Shown piece after piece: positions 52,389-60,702 of a stretch of 64,000 bases of DNA. Origin of the DNA: Microbacterium sp. SY138 (lineage in GTDB: Bacteria > Actinomycetota > Actinomycetes > Actinomycetales > Microbacteriaceae). Each line of letters starts with the position of its first letter. The stretch's first letter is position 1. Under the pieces are notes generated by a model. It was given only the letters and a program-made list of their open reading frames with translations, was not told where the DNA came from and searched no databases. A program made the position numbers and the translations under genes. The stretch lies in NCBI RefSeq assembly GCF_039729145.1, contig NZ_CP155793.1:2232001-2296000 (forward strand), given 5' to 3'.

Positions 52389-52414
52389 TTGTGCACAATC
52401 GAATTGCATGCAAT
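52389..52414. promoter_or_regulatory. operator candidates of the OhrR-like regulator
   Basis: Two perfect palindromes, TTGTGCACAA at 52389-52398 and ATTGCATGCAAT at 52403-52414, stand side by side directly upstream of the start codon at 52424. They are AT-richer than the surroundings, as expected for a MarR/OhrR autoregulatory site overlapping the promoter. Confidence 0.65.
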
Positions 52415-52423
52415 GATTTATCC

Positions 52424-52888
52424 ATGCCGGTGACCGATGAGATGGTGTGCTTCTCCCTCTACTCCGCGGCTCGCGCCACCACGCAGGCATATCGGGCGCT
52501 GCTCGCGCCGTGGGGACTGACGTACCCGCAATACCTGGTGCTCGCCGCGCTCTGGCTCGACGGCGAGCAGACGATCGGCTCACTCGGCGAGGTGATGCGC
52601 CTGGATTCCGGCACGCTCTCCCCGCTCGTTCGGCGACTCGAGCAGGCAGGCCTCGTGGCGCGATCGCGGAGTCGCGAGGATGAGCGCGTCGTGACCGTGA
52701 CGCTCACTGAAAAGGGGCGCGACCTTCGCTCCGAGGTCGCGCCGATCCATTCCAGGATCACCGCGATCTCGGGACTCCACGACGACGCACACCGCAGAGC
52801 TCTCATCGCCGAGTTGCACGACATCACCGATCGCCTCCAGCAGGCGACCATCGACCTCGGCAGCGCCCGCCCGGGCGACGCCCGCTGA
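52424..52888 (+). CDS. OhrR-type MarR-family organic-peroxide sensor
   Basis: The 154-residue protein has the MarR winged helix (about 35-110; LDSGTLSPLVRRLEQAGLVAR is the recognition region, read in part). The N-terminal MVCFSLYSAARATTQAYRALL carries the single reactive cysteine (Cys9) and the following tyrosines expected of OhrR. Oxidation of that cysteine by organic hydroperoxides releases the repressor from DNA. It is followed, 27 bases later, by a quinone oxidoreductase rather than an ohr peroxidase, which may be the regulated gene. The ATG at 52424 was chosen to keep the operator out of the coding region. Confidence 0.88.
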   Translation: MPVTDEMVCFSLYSAARATTQAYRALLAPWGLTYPQYLVLAALWLDGEQTIGSLGEVMRLDSGTLSPLVRRLEQAGLVARSRSREDERVVTVTLTEKGRDLRSEVAPIHSRITAISGLHDDAHRRALIAELHDITDRLQQATIDLGSARPGDAR

Positions 52889-52915
52889 CCTCACCCCCGA
52901 CAGAACGGAGCCGCC

Positions 52916-53893
52916 ATGCGCGCACTCATCCACCCCACCTTCGGCGCTCCGGAGGAAGTCCTCCGCGTCGAGGACCGGCCCGTTCCGGAGCCCGGCGAGG
53001 GACAGGTCCGCCTGCGAGTGGTCCTCTCCCCCATCCACAATCACGATCTCTGGACGGTGCGCGGCACTTACGGCTTCACTCCCGAACTCCCTGCGGCGTC
53101 GGGCACAGAGGCGTTGGGCGTGGTGGATGCGCTCGGCGCCGGTGTCGAGAACCTCGCCGTCGGCCAGCGCGTCGCCACTGGCGGGACCTTCGGCGCATGG
53201 GCGGAGTACATCGTGACGAACGCCGCGGGGCTCATCCCCATCCCGGACGGGGTTCCCGATGAGACGGCCGCCCAGCTCGTGTCGATGCCGTTCAGCGCGA
53301 TCACCCTGCTCGATTTCCTCGCGGTGAAGCAGGGCGACTGGATCGTCCAGAACGCTGCGAACGGCGCCGTCGGGCGCATGCTCGCGCAGCTCGCCTCCGC
53401 ACGTGGTGTGAACGTGGTCGGCCTCGTGCGTCGGACGGCGGGCATCACGGAACTCCATGAGCAGGGCATCGACCGGATCGTCGCCACCGATCAGGCCGAT
53501 TGGAAGGCACAGGTGGAAGCCCTCACCGGCGGTGCCCCCGTCGTCGCCGGTGTCGACTCGGTCGGCGGCGCTTCTGCGGGCCAGGTGCTCTCGTTGCTCG
53601 CCGAGGGAGCAACCCTGGTCGCCTTCGGCGCGATGGACTCGCCCATCATGGAGATCGCGTCCTCCGATGTGATCTTCAAGCAGGCCACGGTGAAGGGTTT
53701 CTGGGGCAGCAAGGTGATCCCCCGCCTGGACGCGGATACGCGCACCGCTCTGTTCGGCGAGCTCTTCCAGCGTCTCGCCGACGGCAGCCTCACCCTTCCC
53801 GTCGCCGGCATCTTCGACGCTGCCGACATCAGCGCGGCCGTGCAGGCGAGCGATACCGCAGGGCGCGTCGGCAAGGTGCTCCTCCGCTTCTGA
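52916..53893 (+). CDS. zinc-independent MDR/quinone oxidoreductase
   Basis: The 325-residue protein belongs to the medium-chain reductase superfamily. The substrate domain begins at MRALIHPTFGAPEEVLRV; there is no catalytic zinc cluster, as in quinone oxidoreductases. The NADPH-binding region reads QNAANGAVGRMLAQLA (about 140-156). It may reduce quinones or electrophilic lipid products formed by peroxides, which fits its position behind an OhrR-like sensor. The RidA gene follows. Confidence 0.9.
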   Translation: MRALIHPTFGAPEEVLRVEDRPVPEPGEGQVRLRVVLSPIHNHDLWTVRGTYGFTPELPAASGTEALGVVDALGAGVENLAVGQRVATGGTFGAWAEYIVTNAAGLIPIPDGVPDETAAQLVSMPFSAITLLDFLAVKQGDWIVQNAANGAVGRMLAQLASARGVNVVGLVRRTAGITELHEQGIDRIVATDQADWKAQVEALTGGAPVVAGVDSVGGASAGQVLSLLAEGATLVAFGAMDSPIMEIASSDVIFKQATVKGFWGSKVIPRLDADTRTALFGELFQRLADGSLTLPVAGIFDAADISAAVQASDTAGRVGKVLLRF

Positions 53894-53949
53894 GCGCGTG
53901 CGCCTCCGAGGAGCTCTCCGATGTCGGTACCCCAAGGCAGAGTGTGCGC

Positions 53950-54351
53950 ATGAACATCACACTCACTCAGCCTGAAGGGCTCGTCGCGAGTCCGGCATTC
54001 AGCCACGTGGCGGTCGTTCCGCCTGGAGCGACGACGATCTACATCGGCGGCCAGAACGGCGTCGACACCACGGGGGCCGTCGTCTCCTCCGATGCCGGCG
54101 AGCAGTCGCTGCGCGCGGTGGAGAACGCCAGGATCGCTCTCGAGTCGGTCGGTGCCGGACTCGACGACGTGATCAGCTGGACCGTGCTGATCCATCAGGA
54201 AGCGGATCTGCGCGCAGCCTATGGAGCGGTCGCCTCGAGGCTCGCCAGGGAAGGCGCCCCGCCCCTCGTCACGGCTGCGCTGGTGGCAGGGCTCGGGGTG
54301 CCCGGTGCGCTGATCGAGGTGAGCGCCGTCGCCGCCGTCGTCCGGGACTGA
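53950..54351 (+). CDS. RidA/YjgF-family protein
   Basis: The 133-residue protein has the YjgF/RidA fold: IYIGGQNGVDTTGAVV at the start, ALRAVENARIALESVGAGLDDV in the middle, and a C-terminal VPGALIEVSAVAAV. Members deaminate reactive enamine/imine intermediates or act on related ketimines. The usual Arg near residue 105 that binds the carboxylate is not clearly recognisable, so activity is unproven. ATG at 53950; probably the last gene of the ohrR-like operon. Confidence 0.85.
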   Translation: MNITLTQPEGLVASPAFSHVAVVPPGATTIYIGGQNGVDTTGAVVSSDAGEQSLRAVENARIALESVGAGLDDVISWTVLIHQEADLRAAYGAVASRLAREGAPPLVTAALVAGLGVPGALIEVSAVAAVVRD

Positions 54352-54388
54352 TCGAACCCCGCGCTTTTGGGGGCGTGCGGGACGGAGG

Positions 54389-55465
54389 TCAGATCCTGCC
54401 ACGCACCGGAGTGCGCTCCGCATCGTCGGCGCCGTCCGGCATGGTCATCTCCGCGCGCACGCCCAGCAGGCGAACCTCACGCTCGGGATCGAGCGTCGCG
54501 CCGAGTGCTGCCGCGGCCGCGACGAATTCCTCGCGATCCGTGGTCGGCCCCGGAAGCGTGCGACCGATCGTTCTGGTCTCGAACGGGGCGTACCGCACCT
54601 TGAGGTGCACACGCACGACGGGTCGCCCTTCGGCGGCGCAGTCCTGGAAAGCCTGGGCGGCGAGTTCTCTGATCGCCGTCTCGACCTGATCCGGTGTCGT
54701 CAGGTTCTGCTGGTAGGTCATCTCGCGGCTGTGGCTACGAGCGACCCATGGGGTGTCGTCGACGGTACGCGGACCGATTCCGGATCCCAAGCCGTGATAC
54801 CAGACCCCCATCCGCGGTCCGAACTCCGCCACCAGAGCCTGCTCGTCCGCATCGGCCAGCTCGCGCACGGTCAGGATGCCGTGAGCGGCCAGTCTCCTCT
54901 GCACCTTCGGCCCGACACCCCACAGCTCGCGCGTCGGCCTGTCTCCCATGATCTCGAACCAGTTGTCCGCTGTGAGGCGGAATATGCCGCGGGGCTTGCC
55001 GAATCCGGTCGCGATCTTCGCCCGCACCTTGTTGTCGCCGATCCCCACCGAGCAGTGCAGCTCGGTCGCATCGAGCACCGCGGCCTGCGCGGACCTCGCC
55101 ATCGTCTCCGGATCGTCCGTGGTCACGCCGAGAAAGCACTCGTCCCACCCCACGATCTCGAGCACCACATCCGGCAGCGCCCGGAGCGCGGCCATCACCT
55201 CACCGGAAGCCAGAGCATAGGCCTCGTGGTCGACGGGGAGGAAGACCGCGTCATCGGGTGCCTTGCGTGCGGCGATCTTCAGAGGCATGCCCGAACCGAT
55301 TCCGAAGGCGCGCGCCTCATACGAGGCGGTCGACACGACGGCGCGCTCGGTGGGGTCTCCCCGACCACCGACGATCACCGGGAGGCCGGCGAGCTCGGGC
55401 CTGCGCAACACCTCGACCGCGGCGATGAACTGATCCATGTCCACGTGCAGCACCCAGTCGGCCAT
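54389..55465 (-). CDS. dinB: DinB-type Y-family DNA polymerase with aliphatic steric gate
   Basis: The 358-residue enzyme is a Y-family translesion polymerase. Palm motif 1 reads LHVDMDQFIAAVE (residues 6-18), with the metal-binding Asp9 and the usual Phe13. The next residue, normally Phe or Tyr (the sugar steric gate), is Ile14. The second catalytic motif is EIVGWDECFLGV, keeping Asp and Glu but not the SxDE serine. Thumb and helix-hairpin-helix elements follow (ATGFGKPRGI, ELWGVGPKVQRRL), and the little finger occupies about 240-340. The codons at about 55425-55432 confirm the isoleucine. Mycobacterial DinB2 has Leu at the same place and accepts ribonucleotides. Confidence 0.93.
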   Translation of the reverse strand: MADWVLHVDMDQFIAAVEVLRRPELAGLPVIVGGRGDPTERAVVSTASYEARAFGIGSGMPLKIAARKAPDDAVFLPVDHEAYALASGEVMAALRALPDVVLEIVGWDECFLGVTTDDPETMARSAQAAVLDATELHCSVGIGDNKVRAKIATGFGKPRGIFRLTADNWFEIMGDRPTRELWGVGPKVQRRLAAHGILTVRELADADEQALVAEFGPRMGVWYHGLGSGIGPRTVDDTPWVARSHSREMTYQQNLTTPDQVETAIRELAAQAFQDCAAEGRPVVRVHLKVRYAPFETRTIGRTLPGPTTDREEFVAAAAALGATLDPEREVRLLGVRAEMTMPDGADDAERTPVRGRI

Positions 55466-55510
55466 GCAACGAGTGTGGTCGCTGACGGCGCGGATGTCAC
55501 CCCTCGAGCA

Positions 55511-55903
55511 TCAGCTGATCGCGACGCCGATCGCCGTGGCGACCACCGCGAGCAGTGGCAGGGCTCCCTGCATCGTGGCCGCGCGCACTTTGGTGCGGTC
55601 GGACAGCACGAGCACCAGCGCGGCGGCGAGCATCATCGCGGTACCGGCGAAGACGAGTGTGAGCCCCACCGTCTCGGCTCCCACGATCACGAGACCGATG
55701 CCGAGCAGGGTCGTCAGCGCGAGGAAGAGGTTGTAGAACCCCTGGTTGAAGGCCAACTGCTTCATGGTGACCGCATCGGCCTCGCTGGCGACGCCGAAGA
55801 TCTTCCGCGTCTCGGTATCGGTCCACCTGAGCGACTCGAGCGCGAAGATGAAGACGTGGAACGCAGCGGCGGCTGCGGCGAGGACGAGACCGACGATGAG
55901 CAT
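55511..55903 (-). CDS. DUF1304 membrane protein
   Basis: The 130-residue protein has four membrane helices and starts MLIVGLVLAAAAAAFHVFIFALESLRW. The conserved NQGFYNLFLALTTLLGI between helices 1 and 2 is the DUF1304 hallmark. The function of the family is unknown. The ATG at 55903 is preceded by GGGAG. It lies 52 bases downstream of the CPBP-like gene on the same strand. Confidence 0.88.
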   Translation of the reverse strand: MLIVGLVLAAAAAAFHVFIFALESLRWTDTETRKIFGVASEADAVTMKQLAFNQGFYNLFLALTTLLGIGLVIVGAETVGLTLVFAGTAMMLAAALVLVLSDRTKVRAATMQGALPLLAVVATAIGVAIS

Positions 55904-55955
55904 GGGCTGATTCTCCCGTTCCGAAGGGTCGGGAGCAAGCTGACCGCGATCGGGG

Positions 55956-56846
55956 CTACACGAGGAAGATCGGCAGCAGTCCCGGATTGTGTGCGTGCAC
56001 CAGCACGGCGAACACCACGGCGTCGAACAGCAGATGCACCGTGACGACATAGGCGAGCGAATGCGTGCGGAGGAAGATGTACCCCTGCAGCAGGGCGAAC
56101 GGGATGGTCAGCAGCGGTCCCCACTCCCGGTAGCCGAGCTCCCAGAGGAACGAGACGAAGACGATCGCTTGGAGCAGGTTCGCGACCAGGTCCGGGAAGT
56201 GGCGTCGCAGCAGCGCGAACACCGTACAGATGAAGAACAGCTCGTCCCAGATGCCGACGGCGCCGACGCCGACGAAGAGCCTCGCGATGAGGTCGGGGGT
56301 GTCGACCACCGGCCAGTTCTGATAAACCCCGCTGGTGATGAAGTAGAAGGGCAGGATGAGCCAGCCGAGCACCAGCACGGCGACCAGCCAGCCCCATTGC
56401 AGCCGACCCCAGCGTCTACGCGTTCGCCACGGGAAGCTGATCGCGCGGTCGCAGTAGACGAACCGCGAGATGACGTACGGCACGGCGACCGCCCCGCCGA
56501 GTGCAAGAGTGAAGCGCAGCATCGCGAGGTTGTCGAGCTCCGCAGCCAACGGGATGATGCTCACGATCAGAAGACCGATCGCGATCAGGGAGAGATCCCT
56601 CGTGAGAGACGGCGGCCTGTGCACTCCGATCACCCTCGCGGTCTCCAACCGAGACCCCACGCGCACGACCTCGTCCTCGGCGCGGCGGCCGCGCTCGATC
56701 AGACCCGCCACAGCGATGCCCGCCGCGAGCAGCGTCCAGCCGATCCAGGGGATCTCCAGCACGAAGAATGCCGGAGCCGCCGCACACACGAGCAGCGCCG
56801 GCACGAAGCCCAGCCGCTGCATCGTGTCACGCCGCACGTCGGTCAC
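55956..56846 (-). CDS. CPBP-like membrane protein with altered active-site motif
   Basis: The 296-residue protein has eight predicted membrane helices. The position of the CPBP protease motif EExxxR is GIWDELFFICTVFALLRR, with Asp-Glu in place of Glu-Glu and no Arg at +5. The second part FALLQGYIFLRTHSLAYVVTVHLLFDAVV has the His-containing helix of the family. It could be a non-canonical intramembrane peptidase or a relative that has lost activity. It starts with GTG at 56846, overlapping the trmB stop by four bases. Confidence 0.75.
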   Translation of the reverse strand: MTDVRRDTMQRLGFVPALLVCAAAPAFFVLEIPWIGWTLLAAGIAVAGLIERGRRAEDEVVRVGSRLETARVIGVHRPPSLTRDLSLIAIGLLIVSIIPLAAELDNLAMLRFTLALGGAVAVPYVISRFVYCDRAISFPWRTRRRWGRLQWGWLVAVLVLGWLILPFYFITSGVYQNWPVVDTPDLIARLFVGVGAVGIWDELFFICTVFALLRRHFPDLVANLLQAIVFVSFLWELGYREWGPLLTIPFALLQGYIFLRTHSLAYVVTVHLLFDAVVFAVLVHAHNPGLLPIFLV

Positions 56847-57568
56847 GCGCGCGTCCTGCGCCGATACACGAGGTCGCGGATGTCCCGTCCCTTGGCGATG
56901 CCCTTGCGCTCGAATGCGGTCATCACCCGGCCGTCGAAGCGGTCAGCCCATTCCCCGTCGAATGCACGCTCGAACAGCGGCTCGGCATCGAGCACCTCGC
57001 GCATCTGCAGCGCGTAGTCCTCCCAGTCCGTCGCGAGTCGCAGCAGTCCGCCGTCACACAATGCTCTCGCCGCGGTGTCGCCGAAACCGGGGCGTACCAG
57101 ACGTCGTTTCGTGTGCTTCTTCTTGTGCCACGGGTCGGGGAAGAAGATCCACACCTCCCGTGCCGCAGCCTCGGGGAGGAATGAGGCGAGCACCTCCGGC
57201 GCGTTCGCCTCGACCACGCGCAGGTTGCGGGCACCCTCGCGATCGGCGTCGAGCATCGTCCGCGCGAGTCCAGCGCGGAACACCTCGACGGCGAGGAAGT
57301 CGTCGTCCGGGCGCGACGACGCCGCGGCCACGATCGCATGCCCCTGCCCGGAGCCGATCTCCACGTAGAGATCGGCCGAGCGTCCGTACTCGGTCGCGGG
57401 GGCGAGACGGGCCTCGGGGTGCACGGACGTCCAGGCGACGTCTCGCGGCACGTCGAGCAGGTAGTGCGCGCCGAGCTCGGAGAACGCGCGCTCCTGGGCG
57501 TCGGACATCCGACCGCTGCGGCGCACGAACGACACCGGTTCGTCTCGGAAGGTACGGGGTTCGGGCAT
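56843..57568 (-). CDS. trmB: tRNA (guanine-N7-)-methyltransferase TrmB
   Basis: The 241-residue SAM-dependent enzyme makes m7G46 in tRNAs. Motif I is YVEIGSGQGH (about 68-77), and the family signature is IFFPDPWHKKKHTKRRLV (about 140-157). The C-terminus ends with FERKGIAKGRDIRDLVYRR. The ATG at 57568 gives the family's length. It overlaps the CPBP-like gene and follows the DUF3097 gene 65 bases downstream. Confidence 0.96.
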   Translation of the reverse strand: MPEPRTFRDEPVSFVRRSGRMSDAQERAFSELGAHYLLDVPRDVAWTSVHPEARLAPATEYGRSADLYVEIGSGQGHAIVAAASSRPDDDFLAVEVFRAGLARTMLDADREGARNLRVVEANAPEVLASFLPEAAAREVWIFFPDPWHKKKHTKRRLVRPGFGDTAARALCDGGLLRLATDWEDYALQMREVLDAEPLFERAFDGEWADRFDGRVMTAFERKGIAKGRDIRDLVYRRRTRA

Positions 57569-57633
57569 GAATCCAGGGTAGCCGTCGGCGTCGCGGCGTC
57601 CGGCGCCTCGGATACCTCCCGCGAGAGCCGCGC

Positions 57634-58473
57634 TCAGTGCGTCGGCGCCGTCACGAAGTCGATGAGTTCCTCCACACGGCCCAGCAGGGCGGGTTCCAGA
57701 TCCCGATAGGTCGTCACCTTCGAGAGGATGTGCTGCCAGGCGCGCGCGGTGTCGGCCTGCGTCTCGTGCGGCCACCCGAAGGCACGGCAGATACCGACCT
57801 TCCACTCGATGCCGCGCGGGATCTCCGGCCACTTCGCGATGCCGAGGGCTCGCGGCGTGACGCACTGCCAGACATCGACGAAGGGGTGACCGACGATGCG
57901 GAGATGGCGACCGTGCGGGCCACGGGCGACCGCATCCGCGATCCGCGACTCCTTGGAGCCCGGGACGAGATGGTCGACGAGAACTCCGTAGCGTCGCGTC
58001 GCGCTGGGTGGTTCGGCTGCCAGCAGATCGTCGAGCAGATCCACCCCCTGCAGGAACTCGACGACCACGCCTTCGACCCGCAGATCTGCACCCCACACCT
58101 TCTCGACGAGCTCGGCATCGTGCTTGCCCTCGACGAGGATACGGCTGGGCAGCGCGACGCGGGCGCGCTGATCCGCGACCACGAAGGACCCGGATGCCGT
58201 CCGACGCGGGCCCTGGGCCTTCGCCGCGGGGACGACCAGACGGACCGGTGCGCCGTCGATCAGGAATCCTCCGCCGAGGGGGAACAGGCGTCGACGTCCG
58301 CCCCGGTCCTCCAACTCGACGTTCCCACCCTGCACGCGGGTCACGGCACCGCAGAAACCGTCGTCGGCGACCTCCACCACGAGATCCGTCTCCGCCGCGA
58401 CCTGCGGCACCTGCTTCGCGCCGCGGTCGCGCCAGCCAGTGGCCAGCACATCCGAACCGTACATGTCGTCCAT
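57634..58473 (-). CDS. DUF3097-family protein
   Basis: The 279-residue protein starts MDDMYGSDVLATGWR and has the family's ILVEGKHDAELVEKVWGADL (Toprim-like) region in the middle and VTPRALGIAKWPEIPRGIEWK (read in part). DUF3097 is confined largely to actinobacteria and has a Toprim-like fold, so nucleic-acid or nucleotide handling is plausible. An ATG nine bases downstream (58464) lies ten bases after GGGAGG and is a possible alternative start. Confidence 0.9.
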   Translation of the reverse strand: MDDMYGSDVLATGWRDRGAKQVPQVAAETDLVVEVADDGFCGAVTRVQGGNVELEDRGGRRRLFPLGGGFLIDGAPVRLVVPAAKAQGPRRTASGSFVVADQRARVALPSRILVEGKHDAELVEKVWGADLRVEGVVVEFLQGVDLLDDLLAAEPPSATRRYGVLVDHLVPGSKESRIADAVARGPHGRHLRIVGHPFVDVWQCVTPRALGIAKWPEIPRGIEWKVGICRAFGWPHETQADTARAWQHILSKVTTYRDLEPALLGRVEELIDFVTAPTH

Positions 58474-58528
58474 GCCTCCCAGCGTATGTGTCTGCGCTGA
58501 GGGCGAACGGAGAAGCACCATCGAGTGC

Positions 58529-58557
58529 TGTCGCGTGTCGGATCCAGTGCATAGACT
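58529..58557 (+). promoter_or_regulatory. candidate promoter of the TPM gene
   Basis: TGTCGC at 58529-58534 and TAGACT at 58552-58557 are 17 bases apart and look like a weak -35 and good -10, 38 bases before the TPM start codon. Confidence 0.35.
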
Positions 58558-58595
58558 CGTGGCATGGGGCTCGGCTGCCGGTCGGAGGGAACACG

Positions 58596-60644
58596 ATGAC
58601 GAAACGGTGGCTCGCGCTGGCCGCACTCACGCTCGCCGCGGTCGCCGGAGCGTTCACCGCCTCCGCGGCATCGGCCACCGATCCGCTCACCCTCGATGCC
58701 GGGTACGTCACCGATCAGGCGGGTGTGCTGAGCGCCGACGAAGAGGCCACCGTCGAAGCCCGGCTCCAGGAGCTCACCGACAACTCGAACGCCGACCTCT
58801 TCGTCGTCCTCGTCGACGACTTCACCAATCCCAGCGACAACGTGCAGTGGGCGGATACGGTCGCACAGGACAACAATCTCGGCACCGAGCAGTATCTTCT
58901 CGCGATCGCCGTCGACGGCCGGAGCTACTACATCTCCGCCGCCCCCGACGGCCCCGTGAGCTTCGGACAGCTCGACAGCATCGAGGACAAGATGGTTCCC
59001 TTCGCGTCCGACGGCGACTGGGTCGGAGCGATCACCCTCGCCGCCGATGAGATCCAGGGAGACGGGGGCGCCGGCGCGCTCCGGATCGGCCTGATCGTCG
59101 TCGCGATCGTCGTGGTCGCGCTGCTGGTGTGGCTCGTCGTCGCTCTCGTGCGCCGCGCGCGCCGCCGCGCCGAGATCCGTGAGCGCGGCGCCATGCCCGA
59201 GACCCCCGATCCCGCCGATCCCTTCTCCGCTCTGACCGATCAGCAGGTCGAGACACAGGCCGGACTCGCGCTCGTGCAGGCGGACGATGCGATCACCTCG
59301 AGCCGGGAGGAACTCGGCTTCGCCATCGCCCAGTTCGGCGAGGGCGCGACCGAGGAGTTCACGCGCGTCGTCGATGCGGCGAAGGCCAAGATCTCCGAGG
59401 CCTTCGACCTGAAGCAGAAGCTCGACGACGAGATCGAGGACACGATCCACGACCGCAGGGCGTGGCATATTCGCATCATCCAGATCGCGGACGAGATCGA
59501 CGACATCCTGGATGACAACACCGCCGCATTCGACGAGCTCCGCAAACTGGAGCAGAACGCCCCGCAGGAGCTCGAGCGGGTCCGTCGTGAGCGCGCGGCG
59601 CTCGACCCGGTCCTCGCCGCGGCCGCTCCAGCCCTCTCCGCACTCACGTCCAGCTACGCTCCGGCGGCGCTCGCGATGGTCGCGGACAACCCCGCACAGG
59701 CCCGCGAGCGAGCCGACCTCGCGGATCGATCGATCGAGGCGGCGGCGCAGGCGATCGCGGCCGGCCGTTCGGGCGAGGCGGCGTTCGCGATCCGCACCGC
59801 AGAGCAGTCGGTGGCGCAGGCGGCACAGCTCGCCCAGGCTGTGACGACGCTGGGCACCGAGCTCTCGACGATCGAGGCGCAGTCCCAGGCGCTCGTCACC
59901 GAGCTGCAGGGAGACCTCGCGGCGGCGCAGCAGCTGCCCGATCCTTCGGGAGCGATCGCCGGCGCGGCCTCCGCGACCGCACAGCAGCTCCAAGTGGCAC
60001 AGACCGACCTCACCGGCTCCACGCGTAATCCGCAGCGCGTTCTCGAGGCGCTCACCGCCGCCAACGAGCAGATCGATGCCGCGATCGCTCAGGGCAGGGA
60101 GGGCATCGAACGCGCGCGTCGTGTGCAGCAGATGCTCGATCAGACCCTCACTCAGGCGAACTCCGAGATCCGCGCGGCTCGTGACTTCATCGAGACGCGC
60201 CGAGGAACCGTGGGCTCCACCGCCCGCACCCGCCTCGCGAACGCGGAGGCGAGCCTGACGCAGGCGCTCAACCTGCGGGCGACCGACCCCGACGCCGCGC
60301 TGGCGGAGGCAAACCGGGCGCTCGCCTTGGCAGGCCAGGCGACGTCGGCTGCGCAATCCGATGTGCAGGCGTACGCCCCTCCCGGTTACGACCAGGGCGG
60401 CTTCGGAGGCCTGTTCGGCGGATCCGGGTCGTCGTCCAGCGGCTCGGGGATCGGCGGGGACATCCTCGGCGGCATCATCGGCGGGCTGCTCGCCGGCGGC
60501 GGAAGCGGCGGATCCTCGCGCCGCGGCGGCAGCAGCGGCTGGCGCTCTTCCGGAGGCGGAGGCTTCCGCAGCTCCGGGTTCGGCGGAGGCGGCGGATCCC
60601 GCAGCAGCGGCCGCAGCGGCCGCTCGGGAGGTAGACGCTTCTGA
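58596..60644 (+). CDS. TPM-domain protein with long coiled coil and Gly/Ser-rich tail
   Basis: The 682-residue protein has a signal peptide (about 1-28), a TPM domain (about 33-155: GYVTDQAGVLSADEEATVEARL), one membrane helix (about 165-188), then a long Ala/Gln/Glu-rich coiled-coil region (about 220-590). It ends in a Gly/Ser-rich tail with several GGG and SSG repeats (about 600-682). TPM domains act at the membrane in photosystem repair and stress. GGAGGG precedes the ATG. The PspA-like gene follows 58 bases later and is likely a functional partner. Confidence 0.9.
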   Translation: MTKRWLALAALTLAAVAGAFTASAASATDPLTLDAGYVTDQAGVLSADEEATVEARLQELTDNSNADLFVVLVDDFTNPSDNVQWADTVAQDNNLGTEQYLLAIAVDGRSYYISAAPDGPVSFGQLDSIEDKMVPFASDGDWVGAITLAADEIQGDGGAGALRIGLIVVAIVVVALLVWLVVALVRRARRRAEIRERGAMPETPDPADPFSALTDQQVETQAGLALVQADDAITSSREELGFAIAQFGEGATEEFTRVVDAAKAKISEAFDLKQKLDDEIEDTIHDRRAWHIRIIQIADEIDDILDDNTAAFDELRKLEQNAPQELERVRRERAALDPVLAAAAPALSALTSSYAPAALAMVADNPAQARERADLADRSIEAAAQAIAAGRSGEAAFAIRTAEQSVAQAAQLAQAVTTLGTELSTIEAQSQALVTELQGDLAAAQQLPDPSGAIAGAASATAQQLQVAQTDLTGSTRNPQRVLEALTAANEQIDAAIAQGREGIERARRVQQMLDQTLTQANSEIRAARDFIETRRGTVGSTARTRLANAEASLTQALNLRATDPDAALAEANRALALAGQATSAAQSDVQAYAPPGYDQGGFGGLFGGSGSSSSGSGIGGDILGGIIGGLLAGGGSGGSSRRGGSSGWRSSGGGGFRSSGFGGGGGSRSSGRSGRSGGRRF

Positions 60645-60702
60645 TCCCCTACACAGACACTTACGACAAGCTCTCGAAGACGCCCTCTGAAAGGAACCAC
60701 GC

